Part shown: positions 1 to 5,011 of the stretch, one piece after another | How positions within the stretch are numbered: position 1 is the first letter of the stretch | How the letters are laid out: each line of letters begins with the position of its first letter | Translations under genes and position numbers: made by a program | The notes under the pieces: generated by a model | What the model saw: only the letters and a program-made list of their open reading frames with translations | What the model was told of the DNA's origin: nothing | Databases searched by the model: none | From: Blautia sp. | Lineage (GTDB): Bacteria > Bacillota > Clostridia > Lachnospirales > Lachnospiraceae | DNA: 5,425 bases | Direction of reading: 5' to 3' | Assembly (NCBI GenBank): GCA_017420455.1 | Contig: JAFOJB010000393.1 | Coordinates: 1 to 5,425, forward strand

Positions 1-190
1 ACTTGCAGACATTGTTGCCGGATGTCGATTTTGCAGAGCCGGCCGGAACACGGCCGGCGACAAGATCTGTCCTGCTGCTGGAAAGGCTTTTCCCCCATGC
101 CGCAACATCCGCCGGCAATGATATTGCCGTTCTGGCTGCATATACCATAACAGTATGTTGCAGTCCCCAGACGGTGAGGGCGTGAACTGT
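1..190 (-). other. structured leftward-transcribed region; leader or small RNA candidate
   Basis: No gene recognised. This stretch lies just downstream of a good leftward promoter and is dense in inverted repeats. Pairs seen are 155-161 with 102-108 (7 bp, extendable by a U-G and a C-G pair to 9 in the minus-strand RNA), 123-129 with 113-119 (7 bp, 3-nt loop, nested inside the first), 89-93 with 80-84 (5 bp, 4-nt loop), 51-58 with 38-45 (8 bp, all G/C, 5-nt loop), and 22-26 with 8-12 (5 bp). The minus strand is open in one frame across the stretch, but its translation resembles no family I know and no convincing Shine-Dalgarno/start pair is seen. I looked for tmRNA, SRP RNA, RNase P, T-box and cobalamin signatures and did not find them. 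It could be a long 5' leader of a gene left of the window, or a free-standing RNA whose 3' end is outside. Transcription direction is inferred from the promoter only. Confidence 0.35.
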
Positions 191-196
191 AACAAC

Positions 197-225
197 AGTA
201 TAGCACAGGAATATGGTTCTGTCAT
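197..225 (-). promoter_or_regulatory. leftward sigma-A-type promoter, extended -10
   Basis: On the minus strand the -35 box is ATGACA (220-225, 5 of 6 to consensus). A 17-bp spacer follows, then the -10 box TATACT (197-202, 5 of 6), preceded by TGC, which makes an extended -10. The expected transcript start is near 190, reading out of the window to the left. Its target is not visible here. Confidence 0.6.
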
Positions 226-235
226 GAAAAAGAAT

Positions 236-264
236 TTGACTAAGTTTCTGTAATAAACTATAAT
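236..264 (+). promoter_or_regulatory. main promoter of the yicC-pgsA operon
   Basis: TTGACT (236-241) is followed by a 17-bp spacer and a perfect TATAAT (259-264). The expected start is about 271, giving a leader of about 105 nt before yicC. The leader contains a 10-bp palindrome at 309-318 but no obvious riboswitch or terminator. The -35 box lies 10 bp from the -35 box of the leftward promoter, so the two polymerases would compete for, or share, regulatory DNA. Confidence 0.8.
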
Positions 265-375
265 AAGAGGAAATGCCGGCAATCATTCTTCACAGATAAA
301 AAGATCCGTGCCGCGGCAGAGATACATAATCTTTAAATCTGATTGCAGGTATAATAACCCTCGAGGAGTCATCCC

Positions 376-1254
376 ATGATAAAGAGTATGACCGGCTTTG
401 GAAGAGCCGAAGTAATCACACCCGAACGAAAAATCACCGTGGAGCTGAAATCGGTAAATCACCGGTACCTGGACCTGAATATCCGGATGCCCAAAAAGTT
501 CAGCTTCTTTGAAGGAGAAATCCGGAATCTGATGAAAACCTACATGCAGAGAGGAAAAGTAGATGTTTTCATCACCTGCGAGGACTATGCCGTACAGGAA
601 GGCACGCTGAAATACAACCGTGATCTTGCCGCCGAATATCTGAAATATCTTAGAGAAATGCAGGAGGAATTCGGCCTGGAGGATGATATCAAGGTATCCA
701 CCCTTTCCCGTTATCCGGATGTTTTCCTGATGGAAGAGCAGTCCGTAGATGAAGAGAAGCTCTGGGGAATCCTGGAGGGGCCGCTCAGGGAAGCCTGCAG
801 CAGGTTTGTTCTGACAAGAGAGCGGGAAGGCGGACACCTGAAAAACGATCTGATCGAAAAACTGAAAAGTCTGGAAGAGAAGGTGGCTCTTGTGCAGGAA
901 CGCTCCCCGGAGGTTGTAAAAGCCTACAGAGAAAAGCTGGAGGCAAAGATCCAGGAGGTTCTCGCGGATGCGGCACTGGATGAATCCCGCATCGCCGCAG
1001 AGGTGGTGATCTTTTCCGATAAGATCTGCAATGACGAGGAGACCGTAAGGCTGGGCAGCCATATCAGGAGCATGCAGAAAATCCTGGAGGAAGGGGAAGG
1101 GGTCGGCCGGAAGCTGGACTTCATGGCGCAGGAAATGAACCGTGAAGCGAATACCATTCTTTCCAAATCCTGTGATCTTGATATCTCCAACATCGCCATA
1201 GACCTGAAAACGGAGATCGAAAAGATCCGGGAACAGATCCAGAATATCGAATAA
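376..1254 (+). CDS. yicC: YicC/YloC family endoribonuclease
   Basis: This 292-residue protein has the full length and both ends of the YicC family. Residues 1-12 match the family's N-terminal signature (MIKSMTGFGRAE), followed by the conserved KSVNHRYLDL stretch (25-34) and RGKVDV (59-64) of the YicC_N domain. A charged helical middle follows, then the DUF1732 C-terminal domain (about 244-292: GRKLDF, QEMNRE, and a closing EIEKIREQIQNIE). Family members in E. coli (YicC) and B. subtilis (YloC) are reported endoribonucleases acting in RNA turnover; the protein is expected to be cytosolic. The ATG at 376 is supported by the family-typical N-terminus and by GAGGAG at 363-368, 7 nt upstream. It is the first gene of the operon, 54 nt before remA. 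The family assignment is firm; the RNA targets in this organism are unknown. Confidence 0.95.
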   Translation: MIKSMTGFGRAEVITPERKITVELKSVNHRYLDLNIRMPKKFSFFEGEIRNLMKTYMQRGKVDVFITCEDYAVQEGTLKYNRDLAAEYLKYLREMQEEFGLEDDIKVSTLSRYPDVFLMEEQSVDEEKLWGILEGPLREACSRFVLTREREGGHLKNDLIEKLKSLEEKVALVQERSPEVVKAYREKLEAKIQEVLADAALDESRIAAEVVIFSDKICNDEETVRLGSHIRSMQKILEEGEGVGRKLDFMAQEMNREANTILSKSCDLDISNIAIDLKTEIEKIREQIQNIE

Positions 1255-1292
1255 GAGTTGAGACAGACCACCAGGCATTGTAAAAATGAAAG

Positions 1293-1311
1293 AAGAGGCG
1301 TATAGTAGTTG
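1293..1311 (+). promoter_or_regulatory. ribosome binding site and TTG start of remA
   Basis: AAGAGG at 1293-1298 sits 10 nt before a TTG codon at 1309. The codon just before it (1306-1308) is a TAG stop in the same frame, so no upstream start is possible. The next in-frame ATG would remove the conserved INIGFGN segment, so TTG is the start. Confidence 0.8.
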
Positions 1312-1584
1312 GCAAAGCTTATCAATATCGGCTTTGGAAATATGGTGAATTCTCAGAAGATCGTCGCGGTGGTCAGTCCTGACGCCGCCCCTGTGAAAAG
1401 AATGGTACAGAGTGTCAAGGGAACCATTTCCCTGGTGGACGCAACACAGGGCCGGAAGACGAAAGCAGTCATAGTGACCACGGATGATCATCTGGTACTG
1501 TCCGCTCTGCAGCCGGAGACCATAGCAAAAAGATTTTCCGAAATACCGGAATTCAGTGAAAAAGGAGAGACGAATGAAGGATAA
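1309..1584 (+). CDS. remA: RemA-type regulator (DUF370), extracellular matrix regulatory family
   Basis: A small 91-residue protein with the hallmarks of the DUF370/RemA family: LINIGFGN near the N-terminus (4-11), VAVVSPDAAPVKRM (19-32), a basic DATQGRKTK segment (44-52, the family's DATxGRRTR), and LSALQPETIAKRF (64-76). In Bacillus subtilis RemA is a DNA-binding activator of biofilm-matrix operons and of osmoprotection genes, and it oligomerises. The basic 49-52 stretch is the likely DNA contact region by family analogy. Compared with my recollection of the Bacillus protein, the helix before DAT (36-41) diverges, and the C-terminal tail after residue 78 is short and acidic. Placement between yicC and gmk is the classic Firmicutes arrangement. 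The last 11 bp overlap gmk, and the gmk Shine-Dalgarno lies within this coding sequence, which suggests translational coupling. Which genes it controls here is not visible. Confidence 0.92.
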   Translation: MAKLINIGFGNMVNSQKIVAVVSPDAAPVKRMVQSVKGTISLVDATQGRKTKAVIVTTDDHLVLSALQPETIAKRFSEIPEFSEKGETNEG

Positions 1585-2209
1585 AACAGGTATTCTTACC
1601 GTAGTTTCAGGTTTTTCAGGTGCCGGAAAAGGAACGATCATCAGGCGTCTTTTGGAGATGCATCCGGAATATGTGATGTCTGTTTCCGTGACGACCAGGG
1701 ATCCGCGGAAAGATGAGGTGGAGGGAGAGAGTTATTTTTTCAGGACCAGGGAGTACTTTGAGGAGCTTATCGAGAAGAATCTTCTCATGGAGTATGCGGA
1801 GTACTGCGGGTGCTATTATGGAACGCCTCTGAAATTCGTACAGGATAACCTGGCGGAGGGAAGAGACGTCCTTCTGGAGATCGAAACGGTAGGCGCCGGC
1901 AAGATCATGCAGAAATATCCGGAGGTGCCGGCCATCTTTCTGACGCCCCCGAGCCTTGCCGAGCTGGAAAACCGCCTGAGATCGCGTAAAACAGAAACGG
2001 AAGAGAAGATCCGGGAACGTATTGCCAAAGCCTGCAAGGAGGCTCCCTTTATCAGGGATTACAGATATATTGTCGTAAATGAAACCGATAAACAGACGGA
2101 ATGTGCGGAGCTGATCCACAATATCATCCAGGTGGAGAAGCGCAGGGTCGGGAGAAATACAGATCTTGTGGAAGCTCTCGTTTCCGAGGCGGAAAAAAGA
2201 AGCATCTGA
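1574..2209 (+). CDS. gmk: guanylate kinase
   Basis: This 211-residue enzyme phosphorylates GMP (and dGMP) to GDP using ATP in cytosolic purine nucleotide synthesis. Seen in order: P-loop GFSGAGKGT (13-21); GMP-binding residues Ser38, Arg42, Arg45, Tyr54, Glu73, Tyr82 and Thr84 in the SVTTRDPR and YAEYCGCYYGTP segments; the LLEIE strand (100-104); and the arginine-rich lid region around RLRSRKTETEEKIRERI (about 132-148). Length is normal for the family. Departures from the textbook motifs are Val106 where LEIDVQGA has Gln, Cys80 where GNYYG has Asn, and Asp47 where PRxGE has Gly; the contact residues themselves are kept, so activity is expected. The ATG at 1574 is chosen over an in-frame GTG at 1556 because AGGAG (1563-1567) lies 6 nt before it and the family N-terminus begins there. 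It overlaps remA by 11 bp. Confidence 0.95.
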   Translation: MKDKTGILTVVSGFSGAGKGTIIRRLLEMHPEYVMSVSVTTRDPRKDEVEGESYFFRTREYFEELIEKNLLMEYAEYCGCYYGTPLKFVQDNLAEGRDVLLEIETVGAGKIMQKYPEVPAIFLTPPSLAELENRLRSRKTETEEKIRERIAKACKEAPFIRDYRYIVVNETDKQTECAELIHNIIQVEKRRVGRNTDLVEALVSEAEKRSI

Positions 2210-2255
2210 CCGTCAGATTACGGGCGGAACATCATATGAAAAGGAGAAATGTTAC

Positions 2256-2627
2256 ATGATCCATCCATCTTACAGTGAGCTGATCGATGCTATCAATGAC
2301 AATGCAGAGGATAATGATAATACAATGCTGGTAAACAGCCGTTATTCCCTGGTGCTGGCCACCAGCAAAAGAGCAAGACAGCTTATCGGGGGAAGCAGAC
2401 CGCTGGTAAAGGACGCGGAAGGAAAAAAACCACTTTCCATTGCCATCGAGGAATTATATAAGGGAAAAGTAAAGATTCTGGAAAAGGTTGAGGAAGAGGA
2501 AGAGCAGCAGACAGCGGCAGCCGGGGAAGAAAGCGCAGCTCTTGCGGATTCTTCCGCCGGAGAGTCTGAAGTGGAGATTGCGCCGGAGGAAGCAGAAGCT
2601 TCGGCAGATCCGGCAGAAGAACAGTAA
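2256..2627 (+). CDS. rpoZ: RNA polymerase omega subunit with long acidic C-terminal tail
   Basis: A 123-residue protein whose first 75 residues are a standard Firmicutes-type omega: MIHPSYSELIDAIN, the VNSRYSLVLATSKRARQLI core (26-44), then KPLSIAIEELYKGKVKI (58-74). Omega binds the beta' subunit, helps RNA polymerase assemble and influences ppGpp responses in some bacteria. Residues 76-123 are an extension of low complexity, rich in Glu, Ala and Ser, with 16 Glu and 2 Asp against a single Lys. The core alone is about the usual omega size, so the tail is an addition and probably disordered. The start is set by the family N-terminus and AAGGAG at 2241-2246 (9 nt away); the frame is open further upstream into gmk but unrelated to omega. 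The gene lies 46 nt after gmk and belongs to the same operon. Confidence 0.93.
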   Translation: MIHPSYSELIDAINDNAEDNDNTMLVNSRYSLVLATSKRARQLIGGSRPLVKDAEGKKPLSIAIEELYKGKVKILEKVEEEEEQQTAAAGEESAALADSSAGESEVEIAPEEAEASADPAEEQ

Positions 2628-2710
2628 CTGTGTGAACTGTTTTGGACCAGTGCAATCGGAGAAAAAGACAGGCAGAATACACAGGTTATTTTCTGACAGA
2701 TCCTGATGAC

Positions 2711-2735
2711 AGAAGGCTGCGTAAGGCAGCCTTTT
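2711..2735 (+). terminator. short hairpin between rpoZ and rimO; weak terminator or attenuator
   Basis: AAGGCTGC (2713-2720) and GCAGCCTT (2726-2733) form a perfect 8-bp stem with a 5-nt loop. It extends by a G-T and an A-T pair to 2711-2735. Only four T's (2732-2735) follow or overlap the stem, two of them unpaired in the 8-bp form, so full termination is doubtful. No clear promoter is seen between it and rimO, so rimO and pgsA probably depend on read-through. Confidence 0.5.
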
Positions 2736-2754
2736 GACACATAGGGGGATTTTT

Positions 2755-4092
2755 ATGAATATTCTTTTTATCTCTCTGGGTTGTGATAAAAACCTGGCAG
2801 ATTCGGAGCAGATGCTCGGCCTCCTTGCCGGGGAAGGGCACCAGATCGTAGACAGCGAAGAGGACGCTGACGCCATTATCATCAATACCTGCTGCTTTAT
2901 TCTGGATGCGAAGGAAGAAAGCGTACAGACCATCCTGGAGATGGCAGAGCAGAAAAAAAACGGCAGATGCAGTATTCTGATCGTGGCCGGCTGCATGGCG
3001 CAGCGGTACAAAGAGGAGATCATGGCGGAGATCCCGGAGGTGGACGCCTGTCTGGGAACCGCATCCTACGACAGGATACTGGACGCGCTGAAGGAATGCA
3101 GTCTGAAAAAGAAATTCCAGGACTACGCGGATATCAGTTCTCCGATCCCGGATATCCCCCGGAGGGTGATCACCACCGGCGGGCATTTCGGATATCTGAA
3201 GATCGCGGAGGGCTGTGATAAACACTGCACCTACTGCATTATCCCCAGGCTTCGGGGGGAATATCGGAGCGTTCCCATGGAACGGCTTGTTTCCCAGGCG
3301 GAATACATGGCCTCCCAGGGCGTCCGGGAGCTGGTGCTGGTTGCTCAGGAAACAACGGTTTACGGGAAGGATCTGTACGGAGAGAAATCGCTCCACATCC
3401 TTCTGAAAAAGCTTTGCGAAATAAAGGGAATCCGGTGGATCCGCGTAATGTACTGCTATCCGGAGGAGATTTACGATGGCCTGATCAAGGTCATGAAGGA
3501 AGAAAAAAAGATCTGCCATTACCTGGATATGCCCATACAGCATGCTTCGGACCGGATCCTTGGGAGAATGGGAAGAAAAACGACGAAGGCAGAGCTTCTG
3601 CAGAATATCGGGAAGCTTCGCCGGGAGATCCCGTACATCGTCCTGCGGACCAGCCTCATCGCCGGTTTTCCGGGGGAAACGCCGGAGGATCATGAAGAGA
3701 TGATGGAATTCGTGGACGAGGTGGAGTTTGACAGGCTGGGGGTATTTCCGTATTCCGCAGAGGAGGGGACGCCTGCCGCATCCATGCCGGATCAGGTTCC
3801 CGAGGATCAGAAAAAGCTTTGGAGAGACGAGATCATGGAGCTCCAGCAGGAGATCTGTGCAGCAAAAGGACAGGAACGGATCGGGCAGGAAACTCTGGTT
3901 ATGATCGAGGGAGCCGTAACAGGGGAGAGTGCCTATATTGGAAGAACCTACGCAGACGCGCCAGATGTAGACGGATATATTTTTGTGCAGACAGGGGAAG
4001 CTCTGATGACCGGGGATTTTGTAAATGTCCGGGTAACCGGGGCTCTGGATTACGATTTGATTGGGGTGGTTGCTGATGAATTTACCGAATAA
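2755..4092 (+). CDS. rimO: ribosomal protein S12 methylthiotransferase RimO
   Basis: A 445-residue radical-SAM enzyme of the methylthiotransferase family. It adds a methylthio group to the conserved aspartate of ribosomal protein S12, using two iron-sulfur clusters and S-adenosylmethionine. The N-terminal UPF0004 domain carries the three cluster cysteines Cys10 (ISLGCDKN), Cys46 (NTCCF) and Cys80 (AGCMAQRY). The radical-SAM core has the CxxxCxxC motif at Cys154, Cys158 and Cys161 (EGCDKHCTYC), followed by IPRLRGEYRS. A TRAM-like C-terminal domain occupies about 380-445. The ISLGCDKN start and IPRLRG favour RimO over the tRNA enzyme MiaB. The ATG at 2755 is chosen over a TTG at 2734 because a G-rich Shine-Dalgarno (AGGGGG around 2743-2748) precedes it and the family begins there. 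The 3' end overlaps pgsA by 17 bp. Confidence 0.95.
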   Translation: MNILFISLGCDKNLADSEQMLGLLAGEGHQIVDSEEDADAIIINTCCFILDAKEESVQTILEMAEQKKNGRCSILIVAGCMAQRYKEEIMAEIPEVDACLGTASYDRILDALKECSLKKKFQDYADISSPIPDIPRRVITTGGHFGYLKIAEGCDKHCTYCIIPRLRGEYRSVPMERLVSQAEYMASQGVRELVLVAQETTVYGKDLYGEKSLHILLKKLCEIKGIRWIRVMYCYPEEIYDGLIKVMKEEKKICHYLDMPIQHASDRILGRMGRKTTKAELLQNIGKLRREIPYIVLRTSLIAGFPGETPEDHEEMMEFVDEVEFDRLGVFPYSAEEGTPAASMPDQVPEDQKKLWRDEIMELQQEICAAKGQERIGQETLVMIEGAVTGESAYIGRTYADAPDVDGYIFVQTGEALMTGDFVNVRVTGALDYDLIGVVADEFTE

Positions 4093-4618
4093 ACTGACAT
4101 TATGCAGAATGTTGATGGTTCCTTTTCTTGTGCTGTTTCTGCTTACAGGCTGGGGAGGCGGCGCGAACAGAGTGATCTGCCTTGTATTATTCTGTACTGC
4201 AAGCATCACAGACTGGTTTGACGGTAAAATTGCCAGAAACAGGAATCTGGTGACGGATTTCGGTAAATTTATGGATCCGCTGGCAGATAAGCTTCTGGTC
4301 TGTTCGGCGATGATCTGCATGATCGAGCTGGACCGCCTGCCGGCCTGGGTGGTCATTGTCATCATCGCCAGAGAGTTTATCATCAGCGGCTACAGGCTCA
4401 TCGCCGTCGAGAAGGGCATTGTCATCGCCGCGAACTACTGGGGCAAGGTGAAGACCACCGTTCAGATGGTCATGATCATTCTTCTGATCCTGAACCTGAA
4501 CGATCCGTTCTTCAGGGTGTTGACCACCATCTCCGTCTGGCTTTCCCTTCTTCTGACCATTATTTCCCTGATCACATACATTCTGCAGAACAAAACGGTC
4601 ATCTCCGGAAAGATGTGA
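4076..4618 (+). CDS. pgsA: CDP-diacylglycerol-glycerol-3-phosphate 3-phosphatidyltransferase
   Basis: A 180-residue integral membrane enzyme that makes phosphatidylglycerophosphate from CDP-diacylglycerol and glycerol-3-phosphate, the committed step to phosphatidylglycerol and cardiolipin. The CDP-alcohol phosphatidyltransferase signature is complete: Asp46, Asp49, Gly50, Ala53, Arg54, then Gly63, Asp67 and Asp71. The N-terminal NLPNKLTLCRM and first membrane segment (about 12-24) are typical, and several further hydrophobic segments follow (about 33-44, 76-84, 90-101, 129-141, 150-168). Length is normal for the family. The ATG at 4076 is preceded by a GGGGTGG sequence inside rimO, implying coupled translation. 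The last codons (TCC GGA AAG ATG TGA) are the first unit of a 15-bp tandem array, so the stop sits inside a repeat. The next gene is not the recA-side neighbour I would expect for this family of operons. Confidence 0.95.
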   Translation: MNLPNKLTLCRMLMVPFLVLFLLTGWGGGANRVICLVLFCTASITDWFDGKIARNRNLVTDFGKFMDPLADKLLVCSAMICMIELDRLPAWVVIVIIAREFIISGYRLIAVEKGIVIAANYWGKVKTTVQMVMIILLILNLNDPFFRVLTTISVWLSLLLTIISLITYILQNKTVISGKM

Positions 4619-4753
4619 TCCGGAAAGATGTGATCCGGAAAGATGTCGTCCATGAAGATGTGATTCGGAAAGATGTGATCCGGAAAGATGTCATCCGTGA
4701 AGATGTGATTTGTGAAGATGTGATCTGGAAAGATGTGGTCCATTAAAATGAGA
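4604..4753 (+). repeat. 15-bp tandem repeat array starting in the pgsA stop region
   Basis: Unit TCCGGAAAGATGTGA is repeated head to tail without gaps. Nine clear copies span 4604-4738 and a decayed tenth runs to 4753. Copies 1 and 2 are identical; copy 3 differs at two bases; copies 5 (TTCGGA start) and 6 differ at one base; the others differ at two to four. In the pgsA frame the unit reads Ser-Gly-Lys-Met-stop, and TGA is kept in copies 1, 2, 4, 5, 7 and 8. In the frame one base back the array has no stop and reads Val-Ile-Arg-Lys-Asp-like pentapeptides until a TAA at 4744-4746. The minus strand is also open (Asp-His-Ile-Phe-Pro units). The simplest reading is slippage duplication of the pgsA 3' end. 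There are no spacers, so it is not a CRISPR array. Confidence 0.92.
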
Positions 4754-4787
4754 AAACTGCGGAATGGTGATTCGGTCTGTTTTTTTT
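4753..4787 (+). terminator. probable intrinsic terminator after pgsA and the repeat array
   Basis: An imperfect hairpin (outer AAAAC 4753-4757 with GTTTT from 4779; inner GAAT 4762-4765 with ATTC 4770-4773; loop GGTG; two mismatches and one bulge between) is followed by a run of eight T's (4780-4787). The stem is weak, but position and T-run fit the end of the operon. The A-run on the left arm would also give a T-run on the other strand. Confidence 0.5.
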
Positions 4788-4811
4788 CGTAAAAATGATG
4801 AAACAGCGGGA

Positions 4812-4835
4812 ATTTTTAACAATTCCGTTAAAAAT
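4812..4835. repeat. perfect 9-bp inverted repeat, operator-like
   Basis: ATTTTTAAC (4812-4820) and GTTAAAAAT (4827-4835) are exact inverses separated by 6 bp. The site lies about 77 bp upstream of the -35 box of the next gene. It is AT-rich and lacks a GC stem, so a regulator site is as plausible as an RNA hairpin. A second overlapping pair (GGAATT 4809-4814 with AATTCC 4821-4826) exists. No regulator can be named. Confidence 0.4.
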
Positions 4836-4864
4836 AAAACAGAAACAGCTACAATAGAACCAAA

Positions 4865-4878
4865 TTCCGGCACCGGAA
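4865..4878. repeat. small GC-core inverted repeat upstream of the last promoter
   Basis: TTCCGG (4865-4870) and CCGGAA (4873-4878) flank CA, giving a near-continuous palindrome 33 bp upstream of the -35 box. This is a suitable position for an activator, but nothing else supports a function. Confidence 0.3.
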
Positions 4879-4911
4879 ACTGGTGAAGTGTGACAAAAAA
4901 TAGGTAAAAAG

Positions 4912-4940
4912 TTGACAGAATGATAAACACGGGGTATAAT
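4912..4940 (+). promoter_or_regulatory. consensus sigma-A promoter of the cell-wall-binding protein gene
   Basis: TTGACA (4912-4917), a 17-bp spacer and TATAAT (4935-4940) match consensus at every position. A-rich tracts at 4894-4910 resemble an UP element. Transcription should begin near 4947, leaving a leader of about 60 nt. The promoter makes the last gene independent of the pgsA operon. Confidence 0.88.
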
Positions 4941-4997
4941 CACATTAATAATTGCGTAAACATTAAAACTGATTCTGCAAATATTGATAAAGGATTT

Positions 4998-5011
4998 GAG
5001 GTTTTATCGTG
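4998..5011 (+). promoter_or_regulatory. ribosome binding site and GTG start of the last gene
   Basis: GAGG (4998-5001) lies 7 nt before GTG 5009-5011; AAAGGA (4989-4994) is a stronger match but 14 nt away. A TGA at 4997-4999 closes the frame upstream, so GTG is the only start that keeps the basic N-terminus of the signal peptide. Confidence 0.65.

Noticed and set aside
3..185. 60-codon TTG-started frame on the plus strand
   Set aside because: No ribosome binding site can be seen, the composition is unlike the neighbouring genes, the translation is not recognisable, and the stretch is full of inverted repeats.
350..355. Second TATAAT close to yicC
   Set aside because: No acceptable -35 box at 16-18 bp and no TGn extension; likely chance in the leader.
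1556..1573. GTG start for gmk six codons upstream
   Set aside because: It would place the clear AGGAG ribosome binding site inside the gene, and it has none of its own.
283..1641. 452-codon open frame on the minus strand
   Set aside because: It lies opposite yicC, remA and the start of gmk, all firmly identified by family motifs. Its translation resembles no known protein and it crosses gene boundaries.
2734..2739. TTGACA before rimO
   Set aside because: It overlaps the hairpin arm, and no -10 box lies at the right spacing before the rimO start.
2686..4383. 565-codon open frame on the minus strand
   Set aside because: It is antisense to rimO and pgsA. Long antisense frames arise from the codon bias here, and no family motif is seen.
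4604..4753. CRISPR-like array
   Set aside because: Units are 15 bp, contiguous and without unique spacers.
4462..4943. Minus-strand frames over the repeat array and the AT-rich gap
   Set aside because: The repetitive Asp-His-Ile-Phe-Pro peptide only reflects the 15-bp unit, whose length is divisible by three. The others are low-complexity AT-rich translations with no start signals.
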